A stretch of DNA of 64,000 bases from Adiantum capillus-veneris (GCA_014529385.2 CM043971.1:94651840-94715839); one strand, 5' to 3'. Counted from the stretch's first letter, positions 1-10,693 are shown. A program made the numbers and translations. The notes: generated from the letters alone by a model not told the origin.

Positions 1-283
1 AAAAATGGCATAGCTACTGATATGGATAAAATCCATGTTATTGTTGAATTTCCTAGACCGACAACAATCAAAGGGGTTTAAGATTTCATGGGACATTGTG
101 GATATTACAAACGATTCATTCACATGTATGCTATAATTGCAAAACCCATGTACAACTTGATTACACTCTTTGAATGAACTGATGAGTGTGAAGAATCCTT
201 CATGAAGCTTAATCAAGCTCTCACTTCAGCCCCAACATTGAAAGTACGAGATTAGCATAAGATATTCCACATACATGTAGATG
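1..283 (+). pseudogene. F5 reverse transcriptase end and RNase H start, fragment
   Basis: In the first frame the sequence reads through the end of a Ty3/gypsy reverse transcriptase (KNGIATDMDKIH, then DFMGHCGYYKRF) into the start of RNase H (FHIHVDAL). Stop codons interrupt it near 79, 176 and 252. The closest relative in the window is the minus-strand F5 copy at 52377-52904, which has the same motifs. At about 284 the frame jumps directly to the 3' protease-like ORF of the same family, so the rest of RNase H and all of integrase are missing. This is a deletion derivative and not functional. Confidence 0.8.
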
Positions 284-1123
284 CTTTGAATGAAACAATG
301 ATTCTTGGAATCTCATGGATGCGGACGTACAAGGCAGTACCAGATTGGGATACCAATCAACTCAAACTATCACCTAAAGGCGGACAACTCATTGTTGTAA
401 TTGCGCCAAGCAAAGAATAATGGAAAAGAGATTACCAATAGAGAAAACCATGAAGCAATCAATATTCTCTATCCTATAGACAAGCAAATGCTACAAGTAG
501 CATGCAAGGAGTCAGTCATATTTGGGTACCAAAAGTACAACTCAAGGACAAGCTGTTTCAAATTTGGGTGCCCAAAACATCATCTACTACACCAAAGAAG
601 GTTCCAAGGTTCAAAACACAAAGAAGAGAATCTTCGAGTAGAGAACCTAAAACAAGATGGATTTGGAGGAAAAAGGAGTACTTATCTTCTCTACAAACTG
701 TAAAATTGATGACGCAGTGGAGAGTTAAGTCTCAAAACAATCAACCACAACAATTCATCAAAGAAAACCCAAGATACCAATGGCGAGTTAAAGCTCAACA
801 ACCATCATCATTGATATCGATAGCTCAAGAAATAAATGTGCCAAAGCATCTTAGTAGTATAATAAAGTAAAGAGCACACAAGCTACAAGAATTCCTCTTT
901 AGGAAACAACAACAGGAAACCTCGACCACAGAAACCCTTGAGTTAATTACTCAAGACCCAACTCTTGCACATCATAATGGTTTGAATTGCTTTGATCTTC
1001 AAAGCATGGTAGAGCCAACCAAGGCTATGCATAGACATGATTGTTCAACCCATGCACACAATCGTCCCAGAGTATGCCATCTAGGAGGGGTGGAAGGGAA
1101 CTAAGTAATTAAGGGCAATGTTT
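284..1123 (+). pseudogene. F5 3' protease-like ORF, C-terminal part and tail
   Basis: The segment opens with NETMILGISWMRTYKAV, the C-terminal ILG strand of a retropepsin-like domain, and continues into a basic tail with two IWVPK motifs and two QWRVK motifs. The same order is found in the minus-strand F5 copy at 49124-50125. There the domain lies after integrase, so this is the 3' protease-like ORF and not the protease between gag and RT. The catalytic half was lost in the deletion at 283/284. Stops occur near 418 and 868, and the remainder to 1123 is broken coding sequence. Confidence 0.7.
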
Positions 1124-1140
1124 GAAGAGGGAGGAAAAAG
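1124..1140 (+). other. Polypurine tract of F5 (plus copy)
   Basis: GAAGAGGGAGGAAAAAG lies immediately before the LTR-like block that starts TGGATGTTAACG. A purine run abutting a TG terminus is the expected plus-strand primer of an LTR element. The inverted copy has the matching tract at 49094-49112. Confidence 0.7.
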
Positions 1141-1236
1141 TTGGATGTTAACGTGTGATTTTTTACAAAATTACTTAATAATGCCCTTACAAAATCATCA
1201 ACTGGGGAAATTTAAACGATAAATCTTCTCGATGAC

Positions 1237-1244
1237 TATAAATA
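1237..1244 (+). promoter_or_regulatory. TATA box candidate in F5 LTR-like block
   Basis: TATAAATA occurs about 95 bp into the block. The inverted copy has a mutated form (TGTAAATA) at the equivalent place near 48996. Assignment rests on the motif and position only. Confidence 0.4.
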
Positions 1245-2508
1245 GTGTATATACTATCAGAAAATCATTAAAAAAAGACCTTTTTTTATTATTTTCATCA
1301 TTTTTCTTGATATTGGAATTTAAAAATGGAGAAATCCACCAGAAAACAATAAAGCAACGTTTTTCAATGGATTTTCTTAATTATTGATTTTTCAGTACTT
1401 TTTTAGCGCATTTATTATTTTCTTTGATTTTTTCAATAAACAGGTCAAAATTTATAATAAATATCAAATGAGCTCAGATGGAGAAACTAAAGATACGCTG
1501 ATGATCAGAAGGACAAGGTGGATAGGCAAAAATCAATCAAATCGACAGATAGAAGCGGGAAGCCTAAATTAGGCCACCAAGGCCTACTTTCGCAAATTCT
1601 TGCAAAATGACCTAACGGAATCCAATTGAAGAAATTTTTTAGTCTAACATAGATTTCACGGCCTAATAGGACTAACACCTGGGGAAAAATAGTTTGGGAA
1701 ATCCGAGTATAGAAATCCAAGGTAGCCCAAAATCACTTCATTTCCACTAGTGACTCTTGGAGGAGAGAGCTTTCTGTCTTCTTCGCGCGCGATTTCCGGA
1801 GTCTACAGTTGTCCATTTACAGCGCCGTCTCACACGAGACATGAGGGGTAAGTTCTAAACTTATCAATGAATAATTATATATGGCCGGGTAGCAAGTTTA
1901 GGCTCAGGAAAAAACCCTAAAAACCCAGCTGTGGACAAAGTCCTACGACACAAAATTGACCATAGAGGCTTGTCAGCTCAATTGAAGTGGACGAGACTTG
2001 AACTATAGCATGCCCCTATATAATAGAACACTTTCATATCAAAAGATGACCATTTGACTGGGGTCGAGGGGTCCCAAGTAAATAATCTAGGTTTTTGCCA
2101 TAAGCCAGAATTGGATTCTAACTGCACAGGCAGCTTATAGACTGGGTCTTTACTCAATGTACATAGATGGTTTCATGGAAGTAGTCAAGACAAGCTCTCA
2201 AACAGCAGAAAACATCTTGAAGGCTACAAAGCGTTAAATTTGACATATAAAGTCAAACTGACTCCAAATGGGCCAAAACTGGATGGGTAGCATCAAGAGT
2301 AAGTAGCGGACAAGTCCATAGCTTCAAAAGAGACTAACCAACTCTACAGGCCATCTAGTCACAAAAATTGGTGATTTCAGAGTTGACAAGAGTACGAAGT
2401 GATGCCGACACGACCGAACTTTACCAAATTCATTTAAGGACTTGTTTTAGATGTATTAAATATGTTTAGGTCATCAAATTGTCAATTCTTACAAACAAAG
2501 TGACTACT

Positions 2509-2530
2509 GTAAATAATCGCGATTATTTAC
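2509..2530. repeat. 22-bp perfect palindrome, site 1
   Basis: GTAAATAATCG is followed directly by its exact reverse complement CGATTATTTAC. It is the perfect member of a set of three in this copy; the equivalents are at 2793 and 3087, and at 47116, 47410 and 47693 in the inverted copy. Confidence 0.9.
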
Positions 2531-2792
2531 TTTTGTGCTTGTTTGTCTTGGATTTGATCTCTTCACTCCACCTATCACTTGTACACATTTATTACATGCC
2601 ACATGTCAAGTATAAGCCAAAATGATCAAGAAAAACTCTGAATTTGTCCAAAAAATGCACCAAAGTCTTTTCAATCCAATTTTTGAGTTAACTGTCACAT
2701 TTTTTGATCCAAATCACCCCATATCTCACACACAGACTCTACATTATGCCTAGAACCAAGATGCAACAAGAAATGTGCAATTTGATGAAAAA

Positions 2793-2814
2793 GTTAATAA
2801 TCGTAATTATTTAC
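2793..2814. repeat. 22-bp near-palindrome, site 2
   Basis: GTTAATAATCG/TAATTATTTAC is a diverged form of the palindrome at 2509, 284 bp downstream of it. The central CG dinucleotide pair is lost but the AT-rich half-sites remain. Confidence 0.85.
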
Positions 2815-3086
2815 TTTTTTGCCAAAATGGATGTAATTTGTAAGTTTGACATTATGGGACCAAAGAACATGATGTCCCAAGCCCACAAATCAAGTTTATG
2901 CAAGTTTGGATCTTAAAAACTCAAAATCTCTTTATATCTACTTTTTCAGAGTCTGAAAGCCTAAATCTGATACCAATTCCACCCAGTGCACTCAAATGAG
3001 CCCACACTTCACTCAGAGTACCTAATTGCCATATGTTTCAAGATTATGATGTCAAAAATGCAAAAAGTTGGAAAAAATCCCCAGAT

Positions 3087-3108
3087 GTAAATAATCACGA
3101 TTATTTAC
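3087..3108. repeat. 22-bp near-palindrome, site 3
   Basis: GTAAATAATCA/CGATTATTTAC lies 294 bp after site 2 and has one mismatch to perfect symmetry. Confidence 0.85.
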
Positions 3109-3294
3109 TTTTGTTACAATTATTTCCTGAACTGTATGATTTTGATCTCTATATGTTTTTATGCATCTATGCATGCTCCAAAATTGATTTGAAGCAAAAT
3201 GGACATCATTTGCCAAAAATTCAGAGTTAGGACATTTCAGAGAGGAATTCGAAAAACTTTCTAACTTTGACATTGTATTCACTTAACAAGACCA

Positions 3295-3515
3295 ATGCAA
3301 GCGCATGAGAAGGAAAATAAAAGGGTGTCCCATAAAGAAAAGCTGGAAGAGTTGCCACCATACCAATTAGATCCAGGCTGAGTGAAGACAACAAAGGCAA
3401 CTTACTTGTTTAAAGAACAACTCGAAGAAAAAAATACAACGATTTTCACTGGCAGATTCAAGAGTGAAGAAGGACACCAGGTAGAATTGCAAATGCTACC
3501 AAAGGAGTTATGTGA
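3295..3515 (+). pseudogene. Start of Gag-like ORF (E4 type), truncated
   Basis: From the ATG at 3295 the frame reads MQAHEKENKRVSHKEKL, then RFKSEEGHQVELQMLPKEL, with a TGA near 3379. The same N-terminus, equally linked to the LTR-like block, is seen on the minus strand from 46959 (RFKSEEGHQVDFQLLPK). Similarity stops at about 3515, where the F1 LTR begins, so F1 inserted into this ORF. Function is unknown; by position behind an LTR-like block it is Gag-like. Confidence 0.6.
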
Positions 3516-4721
3516 TGTAGCGGTGTCGTGCTGTGGCACGTACATAGTGTGAAATAAAAAAATTATCCTCACTCTTGGCACTTCTCGATGTATGCAAATA
3601 AAAGAAATCATGTACATATTGTGATATATGTTGAAGCGTCTATTGCAGTTATTATCCTGTACATACCTATCCGGGGAGTCGTGGCCCTGGATGTGGTGCA
3701 TTTGTGTGCTTTTGCACTTGATAAGATGCTTAATTTGGTTTGAAAATGCACATAGTCCAAGTGTTTCATGGTGGCACACTCATCTCGCCTATAAAGAGTG
3801 ATGCGGGCAAAAATTGTCGAAAATAGCAGCTCATAGGCGTCGTTGTAGAATTGCATGGAAAGTGACCCAAAATGGTATATTGATGAAAAATGATGCTTAT
3901 ATATTCTTTTGATGCTTATGCGAGTGATCCCACAAATTTAGAGATTTTTTTGACTCTGTTTGGGATTTTTCGCATTTAAAAATGGCATTTTTTGAGTCAA
4001 AAATGAGTTGAAAATGGCCTAGTTTTGGTCCAAGGTGGGAAAATGACCCAAAAATTGACACATCAGATGAAAATTCTGTGGGTAAGAGAGAGAGGACTGC
4101 TTTTTACAAAAAAAAAAACCAGCAATTTTGTTCTACTGTTCAATAGCTTCCATGGTTGCTCAATCTATGTGTAGGGCAATCACGCCTCTTTGAGATCTTG
4201 TATCTGAGCTAGTGAGGGAATGAATTAGGGTTTCCCCTTATCAAAATGGTGTGTGAGATTCACTTTCAAAGATCTTAAATCTCTGAAAATTCAGAAAATT
4301 ATCGTCGTGAAGGTGGAAGATCGAGCATTTCTTTCAACTGTTTGAAGTTAGGACTATGTGGTTGGGGGCGAGGCTACATGATACCATAAAAGAGGTTTTG
4401 GTATTGATTGAGAATTGTGCTTGTATGAGCATTGAGGTTTCATGGCTGAAATTTTAGTGTTTTTGAAATGGTCTTTCAAAGTGAAATTGAATGTGATTTG
4501 GTGATCCTCTCATCATAATCTCGACTACGAAAACAAGTAGACTCCAAGCACAATAGGAAAGAGGGTTTGTGACTTTGCTATCACGAACGCTCTTAGATTT
4601 TCTGTCACCCCTATAAAGAGGGTTGGTGATTCTCCACAAACTCTTTCCACAAAGTGTTTATGACTTTCATCACAAACTCTCACAGCCAGAGGTTTTGCAC
4701 CTTCCCAACTAGACGCACACA
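3516..4721 (+). repeat. F1 5' LTR, plus copy
   Basis: This 1.2-kb block lies between the broken Gag-like ORF and the F1 primer site. It starts TGTAGCGGTG where similarity to the E4-type ORF ends, and ends near CACA. Its distal part (about 4310-4720) matches the minus-strand F1 copy at 25222-25665. The weak ORFs on either strand are not supported. The boundaries are estimates, because the matching 3' LTR is not in the window. Confidence 0.6.
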
Positions 4722-4733
4722 TTCCGACCTTTC

Positions 4734-4750
4734 TGGTGAACCCGACGTGA
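4734..4750 (+). other. F1 primer-binding site
   Basis: TGGTGAACCCGACGTGA lies just after the LTR and 48 bp before the gag start. It begins with TGG, as expected for pairing with a tRNA CCA end. The minus-strand F1 copy has the matching TGTTGAACCCGACACGA at 25203-25221. The priming tRNA was not identified. Confidence 0.6.
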
Positions 4751-4798
4751 AGTTGTTGGGGTGGGAGTTTGTGAATTGATCTAGAAACTTTGTTAGAC

Positions 4799-5689
4799 AT
4801 GGATGAAAATCAAGAGACATATGGGATGCACTTTGATCCTGGAGTCATGCAGATGTTTCAATCATTTTCCATGTACATGCAGCAACAACAAACAGTAGAA
4901 AGAAGCCAGATTTCAACCACAAAAGCGCTACAGTCCATTGTGAAGAGAATTGACCAGTTTGATGGCAAGGACATCACAAATTATCTACGAGATTATATGA
5001 AGGAAATGGAGTTGAACCGAGTGTGTGAGGAAGACATGGTTTGGAGTTTTGAGTTAGTTTGTGTCCCAGAGATTAGAGACCATATTAGAGCAATTCAAAA
5101 TGCTCATGGAAGAAATTGGGAGGAATTCAAGCTTGCCCTAAAAGAAGACTACTTTATGGAGGACTCTAAGAGGGCGACCGAAAGAACTTTCTTAGATTGG
5201 GTTGCAAAGCCTAAAGAAGGGATTTATGCTACAGAGCTTCTTAGAGAGTTTGAGCGACGCTATGCTCAACTATCACAAACTGAACAAGCTTCCTTGGATA
5301 GGGAGAAGATAGTACTTTTCCTACAAGCAGCGGGCAAAGAAATTGAAGAAAAGTTAGAGCTTCTCTTGGAAGACAAAGATACAAAGCAAGGTTTGAAGAC
5401 AAGGTGGAATGATGTACAAGATATAGTCTTCCTGCCGGAAAAAAGACAATGCATAAGAGACAAGATGGTGGTGAACAATGGTGCTCCAGTTCCTGTTATT
5501 ACTGAGAGGCACCCAAAACCTATTATTGTAGCTTCTAAGGATGATGTGTCTATGCTTGAAGAACTTGTGAAGGGCATACGCGGGCTGAAATTAAAGCTAC
5601 CAAGGCTTGAAGAAAAGGGTCAAACATCTGGAAAGTCATCAAGTCAAAGACCTCAGAACAGAGAGAGATTTGAAAATAGGTGCATCTAG
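4799..5689 (+). CDS. F1 Gag, N-terminal open segment
   Basis: A 296-residue open frame begins at the ATG at 4799 (MDENQETYGMHFDPGVMQMF). It has a Gln-rich start and a helical Gag core (FELVCVPEIRDHI, FERRYAQLSQTEQ). It ends at a TAG inside what should be a zinc knuckle: CI, stop, CDSPYHPRRGW. The other F1 copy reads CIWCDGTDHGRRDF at the same place, so the stop replaces the Trp codon. In this family the protein would coat element RNA and form virus-like particles. The ATG was chosen because it follows the LTR and primer site and aligns with the other copy. Confidence 0.75.
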   Translation: MDENQETYGMHFDPGVMQMFQSFSMYMQQQQTVERSQISTTKALQSIVKRIDQFDGKDITNYLRDYMKEMELNRVCEEDMVWSFELVCVPEIRDHIRAIQNAHGRNWEEFKLALKEDYFMEDSKRATERTFLDWVAKPKEGIYATELLREFERRYAQLSQTEQASLDREKIVLFLQAAGKEIEEKLELLLEDKDTKQGLKTRWNDVQDIVFLPEKRQCIRDKMVVNNGAPVPVITERHPKPIIVASKDDVSMLEELVKGIRGLKLKLPRLEEKGQTSGKSSSQRPQNRERFENRCI

Positions 5690-6620
5690 TGTGATAGCCC
5701 TTACCATCCAAGAAGGGGCTGGAAAGCTTCAAAGATGCCTTTGCTAAAGATCTTGTCTTCTTCAAAGAAGGGAAGATACATCTTAGTGAAACAGGGAAGC
5801 CCTTGGCGACCAACTTTGGCAAAGGAGGGACGAAAAAGCTAGTTGAGGACATGGAAACCAGTCATGCTATCTGGGTGGTTAAAGCAGCAGCATTTGGCTT
5901 AAAGTCTGGTCAAGTCATGATCAAAGGGTCAAAATCTATTGAAGACGTGAGTGAGGATGGTGAAGATGTCTGGCCATCTGCGATGGAGTTAGCTATGAAG
6001 GGAAAGTTGACTAAAGAAGTCTTACATGAAGGAGCAGATCGTATCCGTCTTGATACTGGGTGGAATGAACTTGTAGATGCCTTGTCAATGCATGCCTACA
6101 TTGCAAAGTGTCGAGGAAACAAGGCACTCGTTGAAGAAAAATGCAGGAGAGAAAATGGGGATGAAGGCCTCTCAAAGAGGGCTACTAGAGGTGGAGGGAG
6201 AAAGGATCCGAGTCCCTCTCAAGAGCCCATGGGAAGGGAGATTTCATCACAAGAAGTACCAATGAGAGATGTTGCACCAAAGGAGAAGCAAGATAAAGAA
6301 AAGAGCAAGGGAAAAATCCCATCATACAAGCTACAATCAGATATTGAAGCTACGACAGATTTAAAGAAAGTTTTAGAGGAAAGGATCTTAAATAGCAAGA
6401 TGGAGTTTACATTGGGATAAGTCCTTGGGATTGCAAAAAGAGAGTTCCATGAGGAAATCATTGATATTATAAGAAAGAAGCGACAAGCTTTAACAGAGTC
6501 TATCCAATCAGAGGCCGAAGAGAGTGCTTCAAAGACACATGTGATACAAGTACAACAAACTTGGGCTGATTGTTGGCCTCTAACTACAGACTTGCTTGCA
6601 GCTCGCAATCGCTTTTCTCC
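5690..6620 (+). pseudogene. F1 Gag C-terminal region, broken
   Basis: Coding continues past the knuckle stop in a shifted frame: TNFGKGGTKKLVEDMETSHA, then a basic, Lys/Glu-rich stretch, PSYKLQSDIEATTDLKKVLEER, a stop at 6418, and LGIAKREFHEEIIDIIRKKR. The same order of segments is found on the minus strand at 23466-24127. Nothing of protease or RT follows before the element is lost near 6620. Confidence 0.7.
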
Positions 6621-6876
6621 CTCTCTCTGACCTATGGCCCATGTGTTGTGCTTCATTCCCTCCATGCATCATGACTACACCACTACCTCAACATAACGAC
6701 CGAGCTTAACTGTTTGAGATTTTAAAAATATTACGATTCATTTTTTTGAAGTCCAACAGTCATGTTTTTTCAAGTGTGTGGGCCACCATCATGAACTATA
6801 CAAAGCGTATTATGTGTTATGATTACAAGATGTGCTTGTTGTGTCATATTTTATCTAGCACAAAAAGGGCGACACG
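6621..6876. other. Junction between F1 and F3, no gene seen
   Basis: About 250 bp separate the end of F1 similarity from the end of the F3 integrase ORF. No copy of the F3 LTR (which starts TGATGGAGC at 20952) is present, so both elements appear truncated here by deletion. Confidence 0.5.
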
Positions 6877-7221
6877 TTAACATGATTTCACCCATTTATA
6901 CTTAACCAAGAGACTATTTGCATCTGGAACCACATCCCTTGCAGAATATTTCTTTAATCTATAACCATTTATTCTATAGCACAAACGTTCCCCTGACAAA
7001 TTTTCCAACTCATATGTGCCATTAGGAAATACATGCTTCACTCTGTATGGACCCAACCATTTGTCCCTCAACTTCTTCTGAAAAGTGAACTCCAAGCGAG
7101 AGTCATACTTCATCACCAGATCTCCCTCTTTAATCTCTTTCTCTGGTAGTCTCTTATTCATTTTCTCCATCCTTGTCTCTGCTTGTTGAAGATAATAATC
7201 AATGGACTTCTCTCTATTCAT
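6877..7221 (-). pseudogene. F3 integrase C-terminal domain
   Basis: This 114-codon open segment resembles the integrase C-terminal region of plant Ty3/gypsy elements: EGDLVMKYDSRLEFTFQKKL, then KWLGPYRVKHVFPNGTYELE and a short basic end. It helps bind element ends and target DNA. Its F2 counterparts at 11995-12255 and 26845-27318 share the pattern (FQKKFQ, GPFKVVECFPN). It stands alone only because stops interrupt the polyprotein upstream. Confidence 0.8.
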
Positions 7222-7822
7222 TCACAACAACAACTCTAGAGAAAGAATTCTTTCCTGCAGCTTGCCATTATGTGAACCTCGCATTCTACAAAACAACTTC
7301 AAGGCATCCAACTTCACCAGTATGGGCATAAGAGCTTCCTTTCCATAAACAATCTCATATGGTGTAAATTATGTTCACTCTATACGTAGTTCTATAAGCC
7401 CACAAACACTTTTCCAAGTCTAATTACCACTATTTAGGATGCTCTCTAGCATACTTTGATAGAATCTTCACAATTTGACCATTGCAGTATTCAAGCAACC
7501 CATTGCATTGTGGGTAGTAAGGAGAAGAATCCATATGCTGAAGTTTCAATTTCTCCATGAGAGCAGCAACAAGTTCCCCCCTAAACCCTCATCCATGATA
7601 AGAAATGTTAACCATAAGAGCTCCAAACCTACAACACACCTATTCATACAAAAAAGAGGCCACTCTTTCTGCTGTTACATCTTTTATCGCTCTTGTCTTC
7701 ACCCATTTTGTCAAATAGTCCATAGTCACAAGGATGTACCTTTTGCCATTGTTGGTTCTTGGCATTGGACCTACAACATCCATGCCCCATTTTACAAATG
7801 CATCAAAAGACATTATAGATTT
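7222..7822 (-). pseudogene. F3 integrase catalytic core, decayed
   Basis: Reading the minus strand gives WGMDVVGPMPRTNNGKRYIL with the first Asp, then DYLTKWVKTRAIKD, a damaged second-Asp region, and SSPYYPQCNGLLEYCNGQI with the catalytic Glu. Several in-frame stops and shifts are present. This is a dead DDE integrase core in normal order between the zinc-binding and C-terminal domains. Confidence 0.75.
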
Positions 7823-8056
7823 TTAAGGCTCAGCCAAAAGCTTTCGATTTGTAAACACTTGGCATTCATGGCATGACTTGCATAAAAAATAAGCATCTCT
7901 CGTCATAGAGGGCCAACAATAACTTGCTCTCAAAATACAAAAGACAATCGGATCCTTGCCTTGATGGCCTATTTCTTCATGGCAATGCTCCAAAATCAAA
8001 CCTATCTCTTCTTTGTATGGCACTTTTCTCAAAATGCTATCCTTGCCATAAAGCAT
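7823..8056 (-). pseudogene. F3 integrase zinc-binding domain
   Basis: This is the HHCC module: HCHEEIGHQGKD with the paired histidines and CKSCHECQ with the paired cysteines, separated by the usual YCWPSM stretch. It lies between the second RNase H and the integrase core, as expected in the F3 polyprotein. Confidence 0.8.
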
Positions 8057-8067
8057 GAGATCCTAAC

Positions 8068-8530
8068 CTACCAATGTGTAGTTTCTTGCTTTTGTAGCCG
8101 AACCTTTGACATGCCCTGTGGACATTGCCCTTTACCAAGAAATACTTCTACATCTTGCAATGATCCCCTTCCTGCATACAAGGCTCCCTTGACCTTTATA
8201 GGAGCTACCAAGGCATCCAACTTGTCCCTAGCCAACTCATCAGCTTCTTTATTCTGCTCACAAGGAACATGCTTAAACTGTATCTTCTCGAACTCATGCA
8301 AAAGATTCTTGATGCCATAGAACCACTTCTTCAAATTGTCTTTCTTAACATTCCACTAACCAAGCAACTGATTTATGACTAGAAACGCATTCCCTTTTTC
8401 AATGACCCTCTTCAATCCATACTCAACACACTCATTCAACCAAAGGAAAAGTGTGAGATACTCGGCCTCATTGTTACTTTTGAGTTTCATCAAGATCATA
8501 AGCTCTAGAAAAGATTACATCGCCTTTTGA
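8068..8530 (-). pseudogene. F3 second RNase H (archaeal-type) remnant
   Basis: After the ordinary gypsy RNase H comes a second RNase H-like stretch: EYGLKRVIEKGNAFLV, WFYGIKNLLHEFEKIQFKHV, then PCEQNKEADELARDKLD, the NxxAD-type end of the fold. Two RNase H domains in tandem are known for the Tat lineage of plant Ty3/gypsy elements. Stops near 8330-8530 break it. Confidence 0.65.
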
Positions 8531-8535
8531 GTTCT

Positions 8536-8972
8536 TTATGCACCATCAAACATCATTGTATACGCATCCATAGTATCTAATTCCTCTTCATGATCATCCT
8601 TGTCAACCCTTGGGTAAGAGGAAAGCTCCATTCCCTTGTGTACCACTATGTCCACCAGGTGAGCTTTAATAGAATGATCCACTTTAAACTCAAACTCATA
8701 CTCTTGAAGCTCCAAAATCCTCTTTAAGGTGCGCTTGCTAGGCTTCCAATATTGTACTACATCCGGAAAAAGGTTTGATGTGGTGAGAACATAGAACCAA
8801 GGCAAAGACCCACTATTCCATTTTTGTGTAGGAGAACTCGCTTACATTCTTCATCTTCAAAAGCTACTGACCCCACACTAATAGATACATAGAAAATTGA
8901 TTGCAAGTTGGGAGGACTCACTATTGGTAAAGCACACAATACCTCCTTGATACCATCAAAAGCTTGTTGCAT
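8536..8972 (-). pseudogene. F3 gypsy-type RNase H remnant
   Basis: The minus strand encodes MQQAFDGIKEVLCALPIVS (end of the RT connection), then a degenerate RNase H with SVGSVAFEDEE and, in another frame, an LELQEYEFEFKVDHSIKAHL segment. These are the usual neighbours of RNase H in gypsy polyproteins. Frameshifts and stops show that it is dead. Confidence 0.65.
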
Positions 8973-9884
8973 GTCTTAATTTCACTCAAACCCTTGAACT
9001 CTTTGACTCAATTTCTGGAGAGGATACACATACTGACATAGCATCCAAAAAAAACATGACAAGTACCTGAGCTTATGCACAAATGATGCCAAATCCTTTG
9101 TGTTGCTGGGAGGATCCATAAGCAATAAAGCCTTACCTTTCTCTTGATTGGATTATATTCCATTTTGAAAAACCACATGTACTAGCAAATGGACTCTCGC
9201 ATGAGCAAACTTACACTTCTTTTAGTTGAGTTGTCCACCCTCAGCTTGTTGAAGCCTTTCAAAACTCAACCTCAGCTTCTCCAAATGTGTGACCTTGGAG
9301 CTATAACATCCAATGTCATCCATGAAAACTCGAATGAACTAACCCAAGTAGGGACCAAACACTTTATTCATCCATCCTTGGAAGGTAGCACATGCATTAT
9401 CCAGCCCAAAAGGCATTCTTTTGTAGGCAAAACAACCCTAAGGAGTAATGAAGGTCGTCTTCAATCGATATTCAATCGCTATCAAGATCTGAAAGTAGCT
9501 AGAAAATCCATCCATTATTGAGTAGCGCTCATGACTTGCAACTTGATTGAGGATTTATTCTCGGAAGGGTAGTGGATAATGATTCATTTTTGTGGCAGAA
9601 TTCAAAGGTTTGAAATCAACATATATCTTAAATCTTCCGTTCTTCTTGGGCACAATAACAACTTGAGAGACCCATTTGGACTCTTCCACTTGAAAGATGA
9701 AATCTGCTTCCAAAAGCTTTGTCACCTCTTCAAGAAGTGCCCTCTCAAGAATGACCCCCAACCTCGTAAGATTTTGAACCTTTGGCTTGGCACCTTCTTT
9801 TAGATTGATTCTATGCTTGACCCCTTTAGCTCCTTGCAACTTTGTATATTTAGTGGCGAATAGCTTTGGAAACTCCGTGAACAT
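8973..9884 (-). pseudogene. F3 reverse transcriptase
   Basis: RT begins with the finger region (RINLKEGAKPKVQNLTRLG, WVSQVVIVPKKNGRFKIYVD) and continues with [28 protein letters not shown] and the catalytic box FMDDIGCYSS near 9300-9330. The FMDD acidic pair is intact, but the frame is broken near 9555 and below. In the intact family it copies element RNA into DNA inside Gag particles. Confidence 0.8.
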
Positions 9885-9965
9885 GTATTGATACTCCTTC
9901 TTTTATTTCTCTGTCAAGTCCTCTCCTAACATGTTCCTTATGTTCCCTTTGGTAGGCTCTACAAT

Positions 9966-10241
9966 TTATTTTGTATTATCCTTCTCCTCATTGACCTCCA
10001 CATCATGCATGGCCGTTTCCTTTTCAGCACTTATCCCAAATAGATGAGGACACAATTGCATCAAGCCTTCCTCTACACTTCCTTCTAATGTCGTAGATGA
10101 AGCATCACTATTGTATGACGTAGTGTCTGTCGAATTTGTATCTTGCATCTCTAATAGGGGCTGTGTACAGCTCTCGTGTGTTTTCATGCTGTCGACAATG
10201 GTCCTTCCTTTCTCTTGGTCGGGGATGGTGATCAAGCCCAT
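9966..10241 (-). pseudogene. F3 acidic linker between protease and RT
   Basis: A Ser/Thr- and acid-rich open stretch (TDTTSYNSDASSTTLEGSVE) connects protease and RT. F2 has a similar acidic linker at 15343-15567 and E6 one after its protease. No known domain was recognised. Confidence 0.6.
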
Positions 10242-10254
10242 TCCCCAATATTGC

Positions 10255-10632
10255 TTAGCACCAAGGTTTATAAGTCATGGCCTCCCTAAAATGATGGGAT
10301 AAGCATTCTCACCCACTTGCATCACATAGAAATCAACCAAGCACTCAATCCCCAAGACTTTTATCTTCACATCTTCATCTATCCCAAGACACCTTGCCTT
10401 TTTGTGGTTGGCCATCCTCATACGGATTAAAGCATTCACTGACATCTTGACTCCTGCTTCCTTCATGATAGCCTTGGTCATGACACACACCTTGGCACCA
10501 CCATCCACATATGCTTGCACTTCCATCTTCTTTCCCAGCATAGATTCAACTATTGGCAGCATATCAACCGGGTGACCAACCCTCAAGGATGACACCATGC
10601 TTTGATGCTTTTCCTTTTTGGAAGGAAACTGT
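10255..10632 (-). pseudogene. F3 aspartic protease, cut by F2-B
   Basis: A retropepsin domain reads MEVQAYVDGGAKVCVMT at the active site and AYPIILGRP at the C-terminal strand. The active site is D-G-G-A rather than the usual D-S/T-G-A, as in F2 and E6. The upstream end is abruptly replaced by the F2-B LTR at 10633, and coding resumes at 19555 in a compatible frame, so F2-B inserted here. Confidence 0.8.
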
Positions 10633-10691
10633 TGTGAGCGGGATGGAAACACAAACGTCTCTATAATCACCTGACACACACTCTTGGAATG

Positions 10692-10693
<2 letters not shown>

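Larger units (their letters stand above)
1142..3270 (+). repeat. F5 LTR-like block, plus copy
   Basis: This is about 2.1 kb of AT-rich sequence between the polypurine tract and a Gag-like ORF, with no convincing gene. It is homologous, with clear divergence, to 46960-49093 in reverse orientation. It starts TGGATGTTAACG (TGATGTTAACG in the other copy) and has a TATAAATA box at 1237-1244. Three 22-bp palindromes sit in its distal third. The end of the block is uncertain: no convincing TGG-type primer site is seen before the ATG at 3295, so part of it could be leader or spacer. Confidence 0.6.

Noticed and set aside
2509-2530. The palindromes as tiny foldback transposons or target sites
   Set aside because: They recur at fixed spacing inside a homologous block in both copies, without flanking duplications, so they belong to the block.
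3402-3856. Minus ORFs of 125 and 82 codons in the F1 LTR
   Set aside because: Low-complexity composition, no homologue in the window, overlapping the LTR boundary.
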